64,000 bases of DNA from Colwellia sp. 1_MG-2023 (GTDB taxonomy: Bacteria; Pseudomonadota; Gammaproteobacteria; Enterobacterales; Alteromonadaceae). The stretch covers positions 124,001-188,000 of the forward strand of contig NZ_JAUOPE010000001.1 of the NCBI RefSeq assembly GCF_030546755.1, written 5' to 3'. Under the pieces are notes generated by a model that was not told the origin of the DNA, searched no databases, and saw only the letters and a program-made list of their open reading frames with translations. The position numbers and the translations under genes were made by a program. This document shows positions 28,264 to 40,733 of the stretch, in pieces (positions within the stretch are counted from its first letter, which is position 1; every line of letters begins with the position of its first letter).

Positions 28264-28746
28264 TTAAGGGGTTAAACTTTTTCTTAAAAATTGATTATGT
28301 CCACAATGCAAACAATTATTCACGATAGAGAAGTGAGTGATTTGTTGGGTTTTCGAGCATTTTTGACATGCTAATAAACCAAAACCGATCACATCATTGG
28401 TTTGATAAATACCATCATGCTCAAAGTCTTCGCATAATTCTGCCCACTCCACTTGAGATTTATCGGTAATATTAGCCATAACAGCCCAGAAAGATTCTTT
28501 CATTAAACCTAAATAAATAGAATGTTTGGCCTGTTCTTGATTCTGCTGATAAAACTCATGTAAATCGTATTTAAAATTATCAATAAATTGTTTAAGTTTT
28601 TCTTCTGGAATTTCCTCAGCGGCTTTAATTAAAACTTTAGCATGTTCAATTAATTCAACGGCTTGGGTGACTTCGTGTTTTTTAACATCAGTTAGCCATT
28701 GCGCCAAGTTTTGATAAAAATCTGCTAATATATTTTTATTCGCCAT
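28264..28746 (-). CDS. YbeL-family zinc-ribbon protein (DUF1451)
   Basis: The C-terminal part has the zinc ribbon CQKCSKT...CLHCGHNQF, and the preceding ESFWAVMANITDKSQVEWAEL segment matches E. coli YbeL. The N-terminal half is helical and charged. E. coli ybeL lies next to leuS and divergent from it, exactly as here, which supports the assignment. The role is unknown. The ATG at 28744-28746 follows GGGG with good spacing; a GTG one codon earlier is an alternative start. Confidence 0.9.
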   Translation of the reverse strand: MANKNILADFYQNLAQWLTDVKKHEVTQAVELIEHAKVLIKAAEEIPEEKLKQFIDNFKYDLHEFYQQNQEQAKHSIYLGLMKESFWAVMANITDKSQVEWAELCEDFEHDGIYQTNDVIGFGLLACQKCSKTQQITHFSIVNNCLHCGHNQFLRKSLTP

Positions 28747-28908
28747 CACTCGCCCCTTATTCGTCTTTAATTAATTTATAGCTTAATTAACTCACGAATA
28801 CCTAACTAATACCGCATTAATAGGCCAGTAAGTTGGTTGTTCAGTTATTTAAGCGATAATTTTGATGAAAAACCACTCTATATCACGGATTAAACTTGTC
28901 GACTGTAG

Positions 28909-31593
<2,685 letters not shown>

Positions 31594-31612
31594 TCCATTT
31601 TCTATAAGAGAA

Positions 31613-32188
31613 ATGATCGTTAATATGAGTCAAGTAAATAAACATTTAGCATTAATTAAACGTTCGGTTTTATTAGTTGCTCGCGCTAAATTAAGCACTT
31701 TCAAACCTAATCAGTGGTTACTGCCACTGGTTATACCACTGATGGTAACAGGATGTGGCTTTAAATTTCGTGGTGATTATTTACTTGCTCCTGAGCTACA
31801 AACTTTGTATCTCAGCTCGGTTGATAAACATGGCGAATTAACCCGATTAACTCGCCAACATTTAACCCGAAATCAAGTAACACTAACAGAAACATTTACT
31901 CGACAAACCCCAGAGTTACGCATACTAAAAGATGAATTAGACCGCCGCACTTTATCCGTGTTTCCCAATGGGCAAGTGGCTGAATATGAATTAATTTATA
32001 CCGTCAAATATCAATTACGTTTTGCCAATGAAGAAATTCAGTCATTTAAATTTGAAATCAATCGTGATTATCAAGATGATCCCGATATTGCGTTAGCTAA
32101 AAGTCGTGAATTGTCATTAATGCTAAGAGAAATGCGACAAGAAGCGGCTGATAAAATATTAAGAAATATGGCCACCATTCAACGATAA
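31613..32188 (+). CDS. lptE: LPS-assembly lipoprotein LptE
   Basis: LptE is the outer-membrane lipoprotein that plugs LptD and helps deliver lipopolysaccharide to the cell surface. The lipobox VTGC is followed by GFKFRG, the usual mature N-terminus (CGF.LRG in E. coli). The position right after leuS and before holA matches the conserved gene order. An oddity is that the lipobox Cys lies near residue 47, much later than usual. The true start may be the ATG at 31625 or even further in, but no internal site has an obvious ribosome binding site. Confidence 0.9.
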   Translation: MIVNMSQVNKHLALIKRSVLLVARAKLSTFKPNQWLLPLVIPLMVTGCGFKFRGDYLLAPELQTLYLSSVDKHGELTRLTRQHLTRNQVTLTETFTRQTPELRILKDELDRRTLSVFPNGQVAEYELIYTVKYQLRFANEEIQSFKFEINRDYQDDPDIALAKSRELSLMLREMRQEAADKILRNMATIQR

Positions 32189-32238
32189 CACACGAGTAAT
32201 ACAACTAGTTTTTCCGTTGAATTGCCAAGGTAATCAAT

Positions 32239-33282
32239 ATGCGTATTTATCATAACCAATTAATCAACACATTAAATCAAGGCGTTAAACCTGTTTGGTT
32301 GATATTTGGTGATGAGCCTTGGCAAAAAAACGACAGCCTTTCAAACATTAAAGCTCACTTTAAACAACAAGGGTTTGATGAATTAATTCGCTTTAGCGTG
32401 GATGATAAATTTGATTGGTCTTTGCTATTACAAGAATACCAAGCCATGAGTTTATTTTCGAGCCAGCGCATTATCGAGCTTGAGTTAATGACTAACAAAT
32501 TGGGTGATAAAGGCAGCAAAGCTCTAGCTCAAATCAGTGAACAATTACATCCTGATGTCTTGCTTATTTTACACGGCGCGAAAATGGATGCTGCGGGTCA
32601 GAAACGAAAATGGTTTAAGGCTTTAGAAAAAAACGGTTGTTTTTTACCGCTTTATGATATTGAAGGTAAACAATTAACCCAATGGATTCAACGCCAGGCC
32701 AGACAAAACAATCTTAATTTACACCCTGATGTTTTCCTCATGTTAGCGGAATTATTTGAAGGTAATTTGAACGCCTTAACGCAAGAAATTCAAAAACTCT
32801 CAATATTATTCGGACAACAATTAATTACAATAACTGATGCAGAAAACTTACTGGTTAAACAGGCTAAATTTAATCCATTTCAATTAATAGATGCGATGTT
32901 AGTAGGTGATATCAATAAGTGTGTAGCCATGTTAGATCAGCTGCAACAAGATGGAACGGCCATTAATCAACTTATTTGGTTTATTCATAAAGAAATTAAA
33001 CAGTTGTTTGTAATACAAGAAAAAATGGCGATGGGAGAATCGTTCGCTAACCTGTGTAAAGAGTTTCGTATTTGGGATAAAAGAAAACCTTTATATCAAC
33101 AAGCCATCAATAGCATTTCTTCACATAACTTAGCCTATGCACAAGCAAGAATTGCGGATGTTGATACTATCAGTAAAACCAATAGTGAATTTAATCCCTT
33201 TGTATTACTCGCTGATGTGCTTGTCAGTTTGTATCATGGCGAAACAATGAAGCATTATTCATTAAATTATGACTATGGATAA
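32239..33282 (+). CDS. holA: DNA polymerase III subunit delta
   Basis: HolA is the delta subunit of the clamp loader, which opens the beta sliding clamp. The 347-residue sequence has the family N-terminus (LINTLNQGVKPVWLIFGDEPWQKND) and the C-terminal all-alpha collar domain. The start has AAGG eight bases upstream. The gene overlaps the probable start of nadD by 14 bp. Confidence 0.96.
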   Translation: MRIYHNQLINTLNQGVKPVWLIFGDEPWQKNDSLSNIKAHFKQQGFDELIRFSVDDKFDWSLLLQEYQAMSLFSSQRIIELELMTNKLGDKGSKALAQISEQLHPDVLLILHGAKMDAAGQKRKWFKALEKNGCFLPLYDIEGKQLTQWIQRQARQNNLNLHPDVFLMLAELFEGNLNALTQEIQKLSILFGQQLITITDAENLLVKQAKFNPFQLIDAMLVGDINKCVAMLDQLQQDGTAINQLIWFIHKEIKQLFVIQEKMAMGESFANLCKEFRIWDKRKPLYQQAINSISSHNLAYAQARIADVDTISKTNSEFNPFVLLADVLVSLYHGETMKHYSLNYDYG

Positions 33283-33994
33283 GTTTTTGAAACAAAAGTG
33301 CCAAAAAGATAAAAGTGAACAGCAAAGCACTTCAGTAAAATCGAAAATTTCTCCTATGGCACGTATTGGTATTTTAGGTGGTACGTTTGATCCTATTCAT
33401 CAAGGTCATATTACCCTCGCTTTAGAAAATGCTAAATGGTTATCTTTAAATTCAATTTACCTCTTACCTGCGCATATTCCGCCGCATAAAACACAAACAA
33501 CAGCCAGTGCAATTCACCGTAAAGCTATGGTTGAATTAGTTTGTCAGCAATATCCCATCTTGCAACTTGATGAGCGTGAGTTAACAAAAAACACACCTTC
33601 TTATACAGTAGAGAGCTTAAAAGAGATCAAGGAGCAAAATCCAAATAGCCAAATATTTTTTATCATTGGCATGGACTCATTATTAACCTTTACCCAATGG
33701 CATCGCTGGTCTGAAATACTCCAATATTGCCACTTAGTGGTGAATACTCGACCAGACTATGATTTAAAAAAACTTAAACAAGCTTGCCACCAATCTTTAT
33801 CACTCTACTTTACTGATGACCTTAAAATATTGGATTGTGTAAAATCTGGAAAGATCATCTTTTACCAGAACACGCATATCGACATTTCTTCTACCGATAT
33901 TCGACGTGAACTGAGCCAAGGAATATTTGCTCAAAACAAACTTTCAACTAAGGTAATCGACTATATCAAACAACATCAGTTATATAGCCAATAA
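33269..33994 (+). CDS. nadD: Nicotinate-nucleotide adenylyltransferase
   Basis: NadD makes deamido-NAD from nicotinate mononucleotide and ATP. The nucleotidyltransferase motif GGTFDPIHQGH lies near residue 38 and the second motif SSTDIRREL near 207. As drawn, the protein has about 30 polar, Lys-rich residues before the conserved core that E. coli NadD lacks. The ATG at 33356 (MARIGILGG) would give a normal 212-residue enzyme. The long form overlaps holA, which suggests translational coupling. I cannot decide between the two starts. Confidence 0.93.
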   Translation: MTMDKFLKQKCQKDKSEQQSTSVKSKISPMARIGILGGTFDPIHQGHITLALENAKWLSLNSIYLLPAHIPPHKTQTTASAIHRKAMVELVCQQYPILQLDERELTKNTPSYTVESLKEIKEQNPNSQIFFIIGMDSLLTFTQWHRWSEILQYCHLVVNTRPDYDLKKLKQACHQSLSLYFTDDLKILDCVKSGKIIFYQNTHIDISSTDIRRELSQGIFAQNKLSTKVIDYIKQHQLYSQ

Positions 33995-34045
33995 TAAAGT
34001 TGCCAGTATAAAAACGCGATGTGTGAATCCTAAATGCGTAAAAAT

Positions 34046-34058
34046 ATAGCGTCGCTAT
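34046..34058. repeat. Short palindrome in the nadD-rsfS gap
   Basis: ATAGCG-T-CGCTAT is a perfect palindrome in the 133-bp gap between nadD and rsfS, the longest spacer inside this block. It may mark an operator or an internal promoter region. Confidence 0.35.
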
Positions 34059-34127
34059 TAACCTAGCTATAGAATAGTGATATTATTAAACAATATATCC
34101 GTTTATAAATGATGAAGAGAATTTACT

Positions 34128-34445
34128 TTGCAAATTGAAGCATTAACCGCTTTTGTTATTGAAAAAATAGAAGACATGAAAGGGCGTGATCTTATCACGT
34201 TGAATATTGCCGAAAAATCTGACTTTGCAGATGTTATGATCATTGCGTCTGGCAACTCAAACCGTCATGTAAAATCAATCGCACAATCATTAACAGCCGA
34301 ATGCCGTGCTGCTGGTACTGAGCCACTAGGTGTTGAAGGTAACGATGTTGGTGAATGGGCTTTAGTTGATTTAGGCGAAATTGTGGTTCATATCATGACA
34401 GACACCACCCGTGATACTTATCAACTAGAACAACTGTGGGAATAA
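34128..34445 (+). CDS. rsfS: Ribosome silencing factor RsfS
   Basis: RsfS binds ribosomal protein L14 and blocks 30S-50S joining during starvation. The sequence aligns along its whole 105 residues with E. coli RsfS, including SGNSNRHVKSIA, PLGVEGNDVGEW and DLGEIVVHIM. The start is TTG (MQIEALTAF, parallel to E. coli MQGKALQDF), with AGAG eight bases upstream. rlmH follows after 9 bp. Confidence 0.96.
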   Translation: MQIEALTAFVIEKIEDMKGRDLITLNIAEKSDFADVMIIASGNSNRHVKSIAQSLTAECRAAGTEPLGVEGNDVGEWALVDLGEIVVHIMTDTTRDTYQLEQLWE

Positions 34446-34454
34446 GTTAAACAC

Positions 34455-34925
34455 ATGCGTTTAACCCTATATGCTGTAGGCAATAAAATGCCTACATGGG
34501 TCACTCAAGGTTTCAACGAATATAGCCGTCGTTTCCCAAGAGATATGTCATTTCATTTAGTTGAAATTACCCCAGGAAAACGCGGTAAAAACGCCGATAT
34601 CGCCCGCATATTAGAAAAAGAAGGTGAGCAAATGCTCGCCGCTATTCCCAAAGGTAGTCGTATAGTTACGCTAGAAGTTGAAGGCAAGCCTTGGACAACA
34701 CCGCAATTGGCAAAACAACTGCAAAGCTGGCAACTCGATAGTCGCGATGTGGCATTATTAGTCGGTGGCCCTGAAGGTTTAGCACCCGCTTGTATTAAAG
34801 CATCTGAACAAAAATGGTCCTTATCACCATTGACACTTCCTCATCCAATGGTAAGAATTGTGCTCGCTGAAAGTTTATATCGCGCATGGAGCATTAACAA
34901 TAACCACCCTTATCACCGAGAATAA
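34455..34925 (+). CDS. rlmH: 23S rRNA pseudouridine-1915 N3-methyltransferase RlmH
   Basis: RlmH methylates pseudouridine 1915 in helix 69 of 23S rRNA on 70S ribosomes. The SPOUT-fold knot is marked by [11 protein letters not shown] near residue 101 and the C-terminal [20 protein letters not shown]. The length of 156 is close to E. coli (155). It sits between rsfS and mrdA as in E. coli. Confidence 0.97.
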   Translation: MRLTLYAVGNKMPTWVTQGFNEYSRRFPRDMSFHLVEITPGKRGKNADIARILEKEGEQMLAAIPKGSRIVTLEVEGKPWTTPQLAKQLQSWQLDSRDVALLVGGPEGLAPACIKASEQKWSLSPLTLPHPMVRIVLAESLYRAWSINNNHPYHRE

Positions 34926-34927
34926 AG

Positions 34928-36925
34928 ATGCCTAGGCAAAAACGTGTCGTTATTCGAAATCATAGTGCTGAAGCAAATTTATTTGCCCGTCGAGCATTTA
35001 TAACGTTACTAGGTGTGATTGTTATCATTCTTATCTTGTTCAATAATATTTATGAACTAGAGATCAGCTCTTATGAAAAATATCAAACACGTTCAAATTC
35101 TAATCGGATAAAACTCCTCCCTGTTGCGCCTAACAGAGGGCTAATTTATGACAGAAATGGCGTATTGCTTGCCGAAAACAAGCCTATTTATAGTTTAGAA
35201 GTTATCCCTGAACAGGTTGAAGATCTTGAAAAAAGCATCAAAGAAGTCAGTGAATTATTAGACATTCCGCAAGAGAAACAAAGCAAACTGTTTGAGTCAT
35301 TGCGCAGTAAACGACGCTTTAAACCATTAGAGTTGATTTCAAGGTTAAGTGATCAACAAGTTGCGTTATTTTCAGTTAATCAACATAAATTTCCAGGCTT
35401 GTTTATCGATGCTCGATTAAAAAGATACTATCCTTTTGCCGATTTAACGACACACTCGTTAGGTTATGTAGCTCGCATTAATCGCCGAGATGCTATTAAA
35501 TTAGAAGAACAAGGAAAAGAAGAAAACTATGCTGCGACGCGAAATATAGGCAAGTTGGGCTTAGAAAAGTTTTATCAAGATATTCTCCATGGCACCATTG
35601 GTCACCAAGAGGTAGAGATAAACAACCAAGGTCGCATTATTCGCACGTTAAGCTTTACTCCACCAGTGCCGGGTAAAGACTTAACTTTAACACTTGATAT
35701 TGAATTACAAATGATTGCTAAGCGTGCCTTATCAGGCAAACGTGGCGCCATAGTCGCTATTGATCCGCGCGACGGCGGAGTGCTCGCCATGTACTCTAAC
35801 CCCAGTTATAACGGCAATTTATTTGTGCACGGCATCAGTAGTAATAATTATAAAAAATTACTCAGCTCTCACGACCGACCACTTATTAACCGGACTGTAC
35901 AAGGTTATCCCCCTGCTTCAACCATCAAGCCGCTACTTGCTCTCACTGGATTAGAAGAAGAATTAATAACCCCCGAAAAAGAAATTTATGATCCCGGGTT
36001 TTATCAACTACCGGGTATTGAAACTAAGCGTCGTGATTGGAAAAAATGGGGACATGGTAAAGTCAACCTATCTAAATCTTTAGAACAATCCTGTAATGTT
36101 TATTACTATGATTTATCTTATAAATTAGGGATCACACGTATTGCAAGGATGATGGAAAAATTTGGTTTTGGTGAATATACTGGCATAGATATTTATGAAG
36201 AAAACCGAGCAATAATGCCTAGCGTAGAATGGAAGCGTGCTCGTTATAACCAACCTTGGTATACCGGTGAAACTTTATCAGTAGGTATAGGGCAAAGTTT
36301 TTGGACTGTAACCCCACTGCAATTAGCACAAGCAATGTCGATATTAGTGAATAAAGGACAAATCAAAGTCCCCCATTTATTAAAAGCAACCACAGAAATT
36401 TCATTAACACCCAATGAAAATCAAGATGAACAGCCTCATCGCTCAGAAATAGTCCTTGAAATGCCAATTGATGAAAAACCCCCTATTGTGCTAACAAAAG
36501 ACAGCTATTGGGACATCGTCCTTGATGGTATGCATAATACAGTACAGAAAGTAGGGGCTACCGGTTATTCTGCCTTTAAAGGAAGTAAATATGATGCCGC
36601 AGGTAAAACAGGTTCAGCACAAACAGCCAACATAGGGCAAGATGAAAAATACGATGCTGAAACAATTCAAGAAAATCAGCGAGATAATGCAATGTTTGTC
36701 GCTTTCGCACCTTATGAAAAGCCTGAAATAGTCGTTGCTGTTGCCATAGAAAACGTGGCAAAAGGTGGTGGCGGCACCAATGCTGCTCCGGTAGCTCGTC
36801 AAATAATGGATCAATACTTTGGTAATCGAGTTATTATTAGTAAAAAAGCTCATCCACATCATGAAGAAACCTATGGTGAGCAATATCTTGAAGTCAATAA
36901 CAATAATAGCTCAGGAAATAACTAA
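34928..36925 (+). CDS. mrdA: Penicillin-binding protein 2 (elongasome transpeptidase)
   Basis: PBP2 is the peptidoglycan transpeptidase of the rod complex, working with RodA. It has one N-terminal membrane anchor (about residues 23-43), a non-catalytic dimerisation domain with APNRGLIYDRNG, and the transpeptidase domain. The active-site motifs are STIK (in YPPASTIKP, Ser near 330), SCN near 387 and KTG near 558. It overlaps rodA by one base, so the pair is translationally coupled. Confidence 0.97.
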   Translation: MPRQKRVVIRNHSAEANLFARRAFITLLGVIVIILILFNNIYELEISSYEKYQTRSNSNRIKLLPVAPNRGLIYDRNGVLLAENKPIYSLEVIPEQVEDLEKSIKEVSELLDIPQEKQSKLFESLRSKRRFKPLELISRLSDQQVALFSVNQHKFPGLFIDARLKRYYPFADLTTHSLGYVARINRRDAIKLEEQGKEENYAATRNIGKLGLEKFYQDILHGTIGHQEVEINNQGRIIRTLSFTPPVPGKDLTLTLDIELQMIAKRALSGKRGAIVAIDPRDGGVLAMYSNPSYNGNLFVHGISSNNYKKLLSSHDRPLINRTVQGYPPASTIKPLLALTGLEEELITPEKEIYDPGFYQLPGIETKRRDWKKWGHGKVNLSKSLEQSCNVYYYDLSYKLGITRIARMMEKFGFGEYTGIDIYEENRAIMPSVEWKRARYNQPWYTGETLSVGIGQSFWTVTPLQLAQAMSILVNKGQIKVPHLLKATTEISLTPNENQDEQPHRSEIVLEMPIDEKPPIVLTKDSYWDIVLDGMHNTVQKVGATGYSAFKGSKYDAAGKTGSAQTANIGQDEKYDAETIQENQRDNAMFVAFAPYEKPEIVVAVAIENVAKGGGGTNAAPVARQIMDQYFGNRVIISKKAHPHHEETYGEQYLEVNNNNSSGNN

Positions 36926-38040
36926 TGCGTTCTATTGGTCATGATCAACAAAAACAACGCAGTATTTGGTATCGATTAAATATTGATGTGCCCTTATTAG
37001 TGGGGATTTTATCTTTACTTACCTTAGGTTTATGTGTGGTTTACAGTGCTGGTGGTCAAAGTGCTGATATGGCAATTAGGCATGCTAAACGAATTGGTAT
37101 CGCATTATTTGTTATGTTCTTTGTCGCTCAAATCCCCCCGTTAGTTTATCGTAAATGGGCGGTTCCAGCTTTTATTGTTGGTATTGCCTTGTTAGTGTCA
37201 GTTCTCTTATTTGGTCATGTGGGCAAAGGTGCACAACGTTGGATAGACCTAGGGTTTACCATGTTTCAGCCTTCGGAAATTATGAAATTAATCGTTCCTA
37301 TTATGATCGCTTGGTATGTCAGTCAATTCAATTTACCTACTAAAATCATACATATTCTTGCCGCATTTACTTTAGTATTGATCCCAACATTATTAATCGC
37401 CAAACAGCCAGATTTAGGCACATCATTACTTATTGCTAGCTCAGGCATTTTCGTGATTTTTTTAGCGGGCGCAAGCTGGAAACTCATTGGCACATGCGCA
37501 GTGATAGGCTCAGCTTTTGCTCCTATCTTATGGTTGTTTTTAATGAAAGATTACCAAAAGCAACGTGTACTTACGTTTTTAAACCCTGAGCAAGATCCGC
37601 TTGGCTCAGGTTATCATATCATTCAATCGAAAATAGCGATTGGCTCTGGCGGCTTGCAAGGCAAAGGTTGGCTACAAGGAACTCAATCGCAATTAGAATT
37701 TTTACCTGAACGTCATACTGATTTTATTTTTGCCGTATTTAGTGAAGAATTTGGCTTAATAGGCGTTACTTTATTACTGTTGGTTTATTTAGCAATTGTG
37801 ATGCGTGGTTTATGGATTGCCATCAGCGCCGAGCATGCGTTTACCAAACTGTTAGCCGGCAGTCTTACGCTTACCTTTTTTGTTTACGTTTTTGTCAATA
37901 TTGGTATGGTATCTGGCTTGTTACCCGTTGTAGGTGTACCACTGCCTTTAGTTAGCTACGGCGGAACCTCAATGGTAACCTTAATGGCTGGATTTGGTAT
38001 TTTAATGGCAATCAGTACTCATCGACGCTTTATCGCGTAG
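36925..38040 (+). CDS. rodA: Rod shape-determining protein RodA (SEDS glycosyltransferase)
   Basis: RodA polymerises lipid II into glycan strands during elongation. The 371 residues form about ten membrane helices. The SEDS signatures FQPSEIMKL and RHTDFIFAVFSEEFG near residue 265 are present, and the C-terminal region is PLPLVSYGGTSM. The gene is also called mrdB. It directly follows its partner transpeptidase gene. Confidence 0.97.
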   Translation: MRSIGHDQQKQRSIWYRLNIDVPLLVGILSLLTLGLCVVYSAGGQSADMAIRHAKRIGIALFVMFFVAQIPPLVYRKWAVPAFIVGIALLVSVLLFGHVGKGAQRWIDLGFTMFQPSEIMKLIVPIMIAWYVSQFNLPTKIIHILAAFTLVLIPTLLIAKQPDLGTSLLIASSGIFVIFLAGASWKLIGTCAVIGSAFAPILWLFLMKDYQKQRVLTFLNPEQDPLGSGYHIIQSKIAIGSGGLQGKGWLQGTQSQLEFLPERHTDFIFAVFSEEFGLIGVTLLLLVYLAIVMRGLWIAISAEHAFTKLLAGSLTLTFFVYVFVNIGMVSGLLPVVGVPLPLVSYGGTSMVTLMAGFGILMAISTHRRFIA

Positions 38041-38052
38041 CAACAATTAGAC

Positions 38053-38850
38053 ATGACAAATAAAATCTCACTTTCTCCGACTATTTTCAGCCTCAGTATA
38101 TTACTCATCATTGCAGGGTGTAGTAATAACTACGGTCGATATCAGCAAAAAAATGACAGTACGCCAACAAGATTCCCCACTGAAATTGAATTACGAGATG
38201 CTATACCTCGTCCTGAAGCCAATAGTAGGGGCGGAAATAAACACTATCAAGTGAGAGGAAAAAACTATCAAGTTTTAAGCACTGCTCACAACTTTAAACA
38301 AACAGGTATCGCTTCTTGGTACGGTAAAAAATTTCATGGTCACTTAACGTCAAACGGTGAAATTTATAACATGTATGCGATGAGCGCCGCACATAAAAAT
38401 TTACCGCTACCTACCTATGTGAAAGTAACTAATAACGATAACCAAAAAACCGTTATTGTTCGCGTCAATGATCGAGGCCCCTTCCATCATAACCGAGTGA
38501 TAGATTTGTCCTACAGTGCGGCATTTAAATTAGATATGCTAAAAACAGGAACGGCCAATGTCACTATTGAGGCAATTTCTTATTCAACAGATACCTCTCC
38601 TAACATTATCATTGATAATAAAAAGCAATCAGGCAGTTTTATTCAGGTGTTTGCCACCCGTAATAAATTGTTAGCAGATAAAACCGCACAAACAATTACC
38701 ACGTTATTTAATCACCCTGCCTCAAGTCAAGTAAAACAAGCGCTTTATAAAGTACAAGTTGGCCCCTTTAAGGATGCAACTTTATTAGAAAACGTGTTAA
38801 TTCAGCTCAAAAACAATGGTTATCCTGGAGCCTTCAAGGTCAGTCGTTAA
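38053..38850 (+). CDS. rlpA: Septal ring lytic transglycosylase RlpA-like lipoprotein
   Basis: RlpA is an outer-membrane lipoprotein that acts on denuded glycan strands at the septum. A lipobox (IAGC, Cys near residue 23) is followed by a double-psi beta-barrel domain with ASWYGKKFHGHLTSNGE near 90 and VNDRGPF near 137. A C-terminal SPOR-like domain begins near residue 195 (GSFIQVFAT) and would bind denuded peptidoglycan. Position after rodA and before dacA matches E. coli. Confidence 0.95.
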   Translation: MTNKISLSPTIFSLSILLIIAGCSNNYGRYQQKNDSTPTRFPTEIELRDAIPRPEANSRGGNKHYQVRGKNYQVLSTAHNFKQTGIASWYGKKFHGHLTSNGEIYNMYAMSAAHKNLPLPTYVKVTNNDNQKTVIVRVNDRGPFHHNRVIDLSYSAAFKLDMLKTGTANVTIEAISYSTDTSPNIIIDNKKQSGSFIQVFATRNKLLADKTAQTITTLFNHPASSQVKQALYKVQVGPFKDATLLENVLIQLKNNGYPGAFKVSR

Positions 38851-39003
38851 TTTCTCGAAATAAAGTTTAACATCAAAAAATACATTTGCTTTATTCCCCC
38901 CCATAGCAATCAAAGTTAAAACTGGTATACTGCTGAAAACACTTATTTTCCATGTAGCGTTTTTTCATCAAAACGATTACGTACAACTTTTCACAGGACA
39001 GTT

Positions 39004-40200
39004 ATGCCTCAGCAATTGGCCAAAAAAATGACCAAAAAACATCGCAAAATAATTAGCCTTTTAGGCTCTATCGCATTTACCCTTTCTTCATTATCTCATG
39101 CGGCTACTATTATTCCTTCGCCGCCGCAAATGAATGCAAAAGGTCACATTCTTATCGATTACACCACAGGTAAAGTCATTGCTGCGGGCAATGAAGATAC
39201 GCTATTAGCACCAGCGAGTTTAACTAAAATGATGACAAGCTACATCATAGGTAAAGAGTTAGAGTCAGGTAACATTACCAAAAATGACAAAGTTAAAATT
39301 AGTGAGAACGCCTGGGCGACAGGCAATCCTGTTTTAAGTGGTTCGTCATTAATGTTTTTAGAAGTGGGTAAAGAAGTCGAAGTCGATTTACTCAATCAAG
39401 GTATTATCGTTGCTTCGGGAAACGATGCTTGTATCGCTATGGCAGAGCACATTGCTGGTAGTGAATCAGCGTTTGCTGACTTAATGAATGCTCATGCAGA
39501 ACAATTAGGAATGAGCAGTAGTTATTTCGAAAACAGTCATGGTTTAGATAGTCAAGAACATAAAACAACCCCACGTGACATGGCAACATTAGCTGTGGCG
39601 CTGATTCGTGATGTCCCAGAAGAATACGAACTTTATAAACAAAAATCATTTACCTTTAACAATATCAAACAATATAACCGTAATGGCTTATTGTGGGATA
39701 AAAGCATGAATGTCGATGGTTTAAAAACAGGCCACACTTCTCAAGCTGGCTACAGCTTAGTTACTTCAGCAACGAAAGGAGATATGCGTTTAGTCAGTGT
39801 CGTAATGGGTACTGAAAGCGATCGAGCTCGTAAGGTTGAAAGTAAGAAGTTGCTTAACTATGGTTTTAGATTTTTTGAAACTTATACACCATATAAAGCA
39901 GGTGAAAAGTTTGTTTCTGATCGCGTTTGGATGGGAGATGTTAAAGAAGTTGATCTTGGTATTTTAGAAGATACCCCGATTACCATTCCACGTGGTCAAC
40001 GTAAAAATATTAAAGCCAATTTTGAATTAAACCAACAGTTAATTGCACCGTTATCTAAGGGGCAAGTTGTGGGTAAAGTATTTTTACAACTCGATGGTGA
40101 AGATATTGGTCAATATCCACTCGTCACCCTGCAAGAAATAAATGAAGGTGGTATGTTTGATCGTTTAATGGATTATGTAAAACTACAGTTTCAAAATTAA
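39004..40200 (+). CDS. dacA: D-alanyl-D-alanine carboxypeptidase (PBP5/6)
   Basis: This low-molecular-weight penicillin-binding protein trims the terminal D-Ala from pentapeptide stems. A signal peptide ends near SHA (about residue 33). Active-site motifs are SLTK near 71, SGN near 138 and KTG near 241. The C-terminal beta domain ends in an amphipathic helix (MFDRLMDYVKLQF) that anchors it to the inner membrane. A terminator follows. Confidence 0.96.
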   Translation: MPQQLAKKMTKKHRKIISLLGSIAFTLSSLSHAATIIPSPPQMNAKGHILIDYTTGKVIAAGNEDTLLAPASLTKMMTSYIIGKELESGNITKNDKVKISENAWATGNPVLSGSSLMFLEVGKEVEVDLLNQGIIVASGNDACIAMAEHIAGSESAFADLMNAHAEQLGMSSSYFENSHGLDSQEHKTTPRDMATLAVALIRDVPEEYELYKQKSFTFNNIKQYNRNGLLWDKSMNVDGLKTGHTSQAGYSLVTSATKGDMRLVSVVMGTESDRARKVESKKLLNYGFRFFETYTPYKAGEKFVSDRVWMGDVKEVDLGILEDTPITIPRGQRKNIKANFELNQQLIAPLSKGQVVGKVFLQLDGEDIGQYPLVTLQEINEGGMFDRLMDYVKLQFQN

Positions 40201-40231
40201 TTAACGAAAATATCCGCCATTAATAATATTT

Positions 40232-40260
40232 AAAGCTCAGTTTTAACTGGGCTTTTTTTA
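40232..40260 (+). terminator. Intrinsic terminator after dacA
   Basis: An 11-bp stem (AAAGCTCAGTT with AACTGGGCTTT, one G-U pair) ends in a run of T, 32 bp past the dacA stop. It separates dacA from the ybeD-lipB-lipA group. Confidence 0.88.
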
Positions 40261-40378
40261 TTATCTAAAAAAACTTGATTTATAACAAAACGTCACCATT
40301 TTTCTTACCAAGAAATAATGTTAAAATAATGCCCTTAACGCCGTTATTGTAAAGTTATACTCAAGATTGAGAGCTTAA

Positions 40379-40642
40379 ATGAAAACCAAATTTGATGAAC
40401 TACTTGAATTTCCAACTGTTTTAAACTTCAAAGTGATGGGAGTTGCCAGTGATGATCTACCAGATATTGTCATTGCTGAATTACAGAAACATGCCCCTGG
40501 AGATTACTCACCTACAATAAAACCAAGTTCAAAAGGGAATTATCATTCATTATCGATCCCTGTGACCGTCACCAGTAAAGATCATATTGAAACTATCTAC
40601 AAAACCTTAACCGCTCTTGAACAAGTAAGATACGTGTTGTAA
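40379..40642 (+). CDS. YbeD-family protein (DUF493)
   Basis: This 87-residue protein has the small alpha/beta (ACT-like) fold of the DUF493 family, recognised by [11 protein letters not shown] and by the position between dacA and lipB as in E. coli ybeD. A role linked to lipoate metabolism has been suggested from gene order only. It is probably cytosolic. Confidence 0.93.
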   Translation: MKTKFDELLEFPTVLNFKVMGVASDDLPDIVIAELQKHAPGDYSPTIKPSSKGNYHSLSIPVTVTSKDHIETIYKTLTALEQVRYVL

Positions 40643-40733
40643 CAAGCAACAGTTCAGTACAAATAGTACAGATATTTGAGCTAATTAATTCAACAAGTAA
40701 AACAAAACAGCGCCGCCTAAAACAAGGTATATT

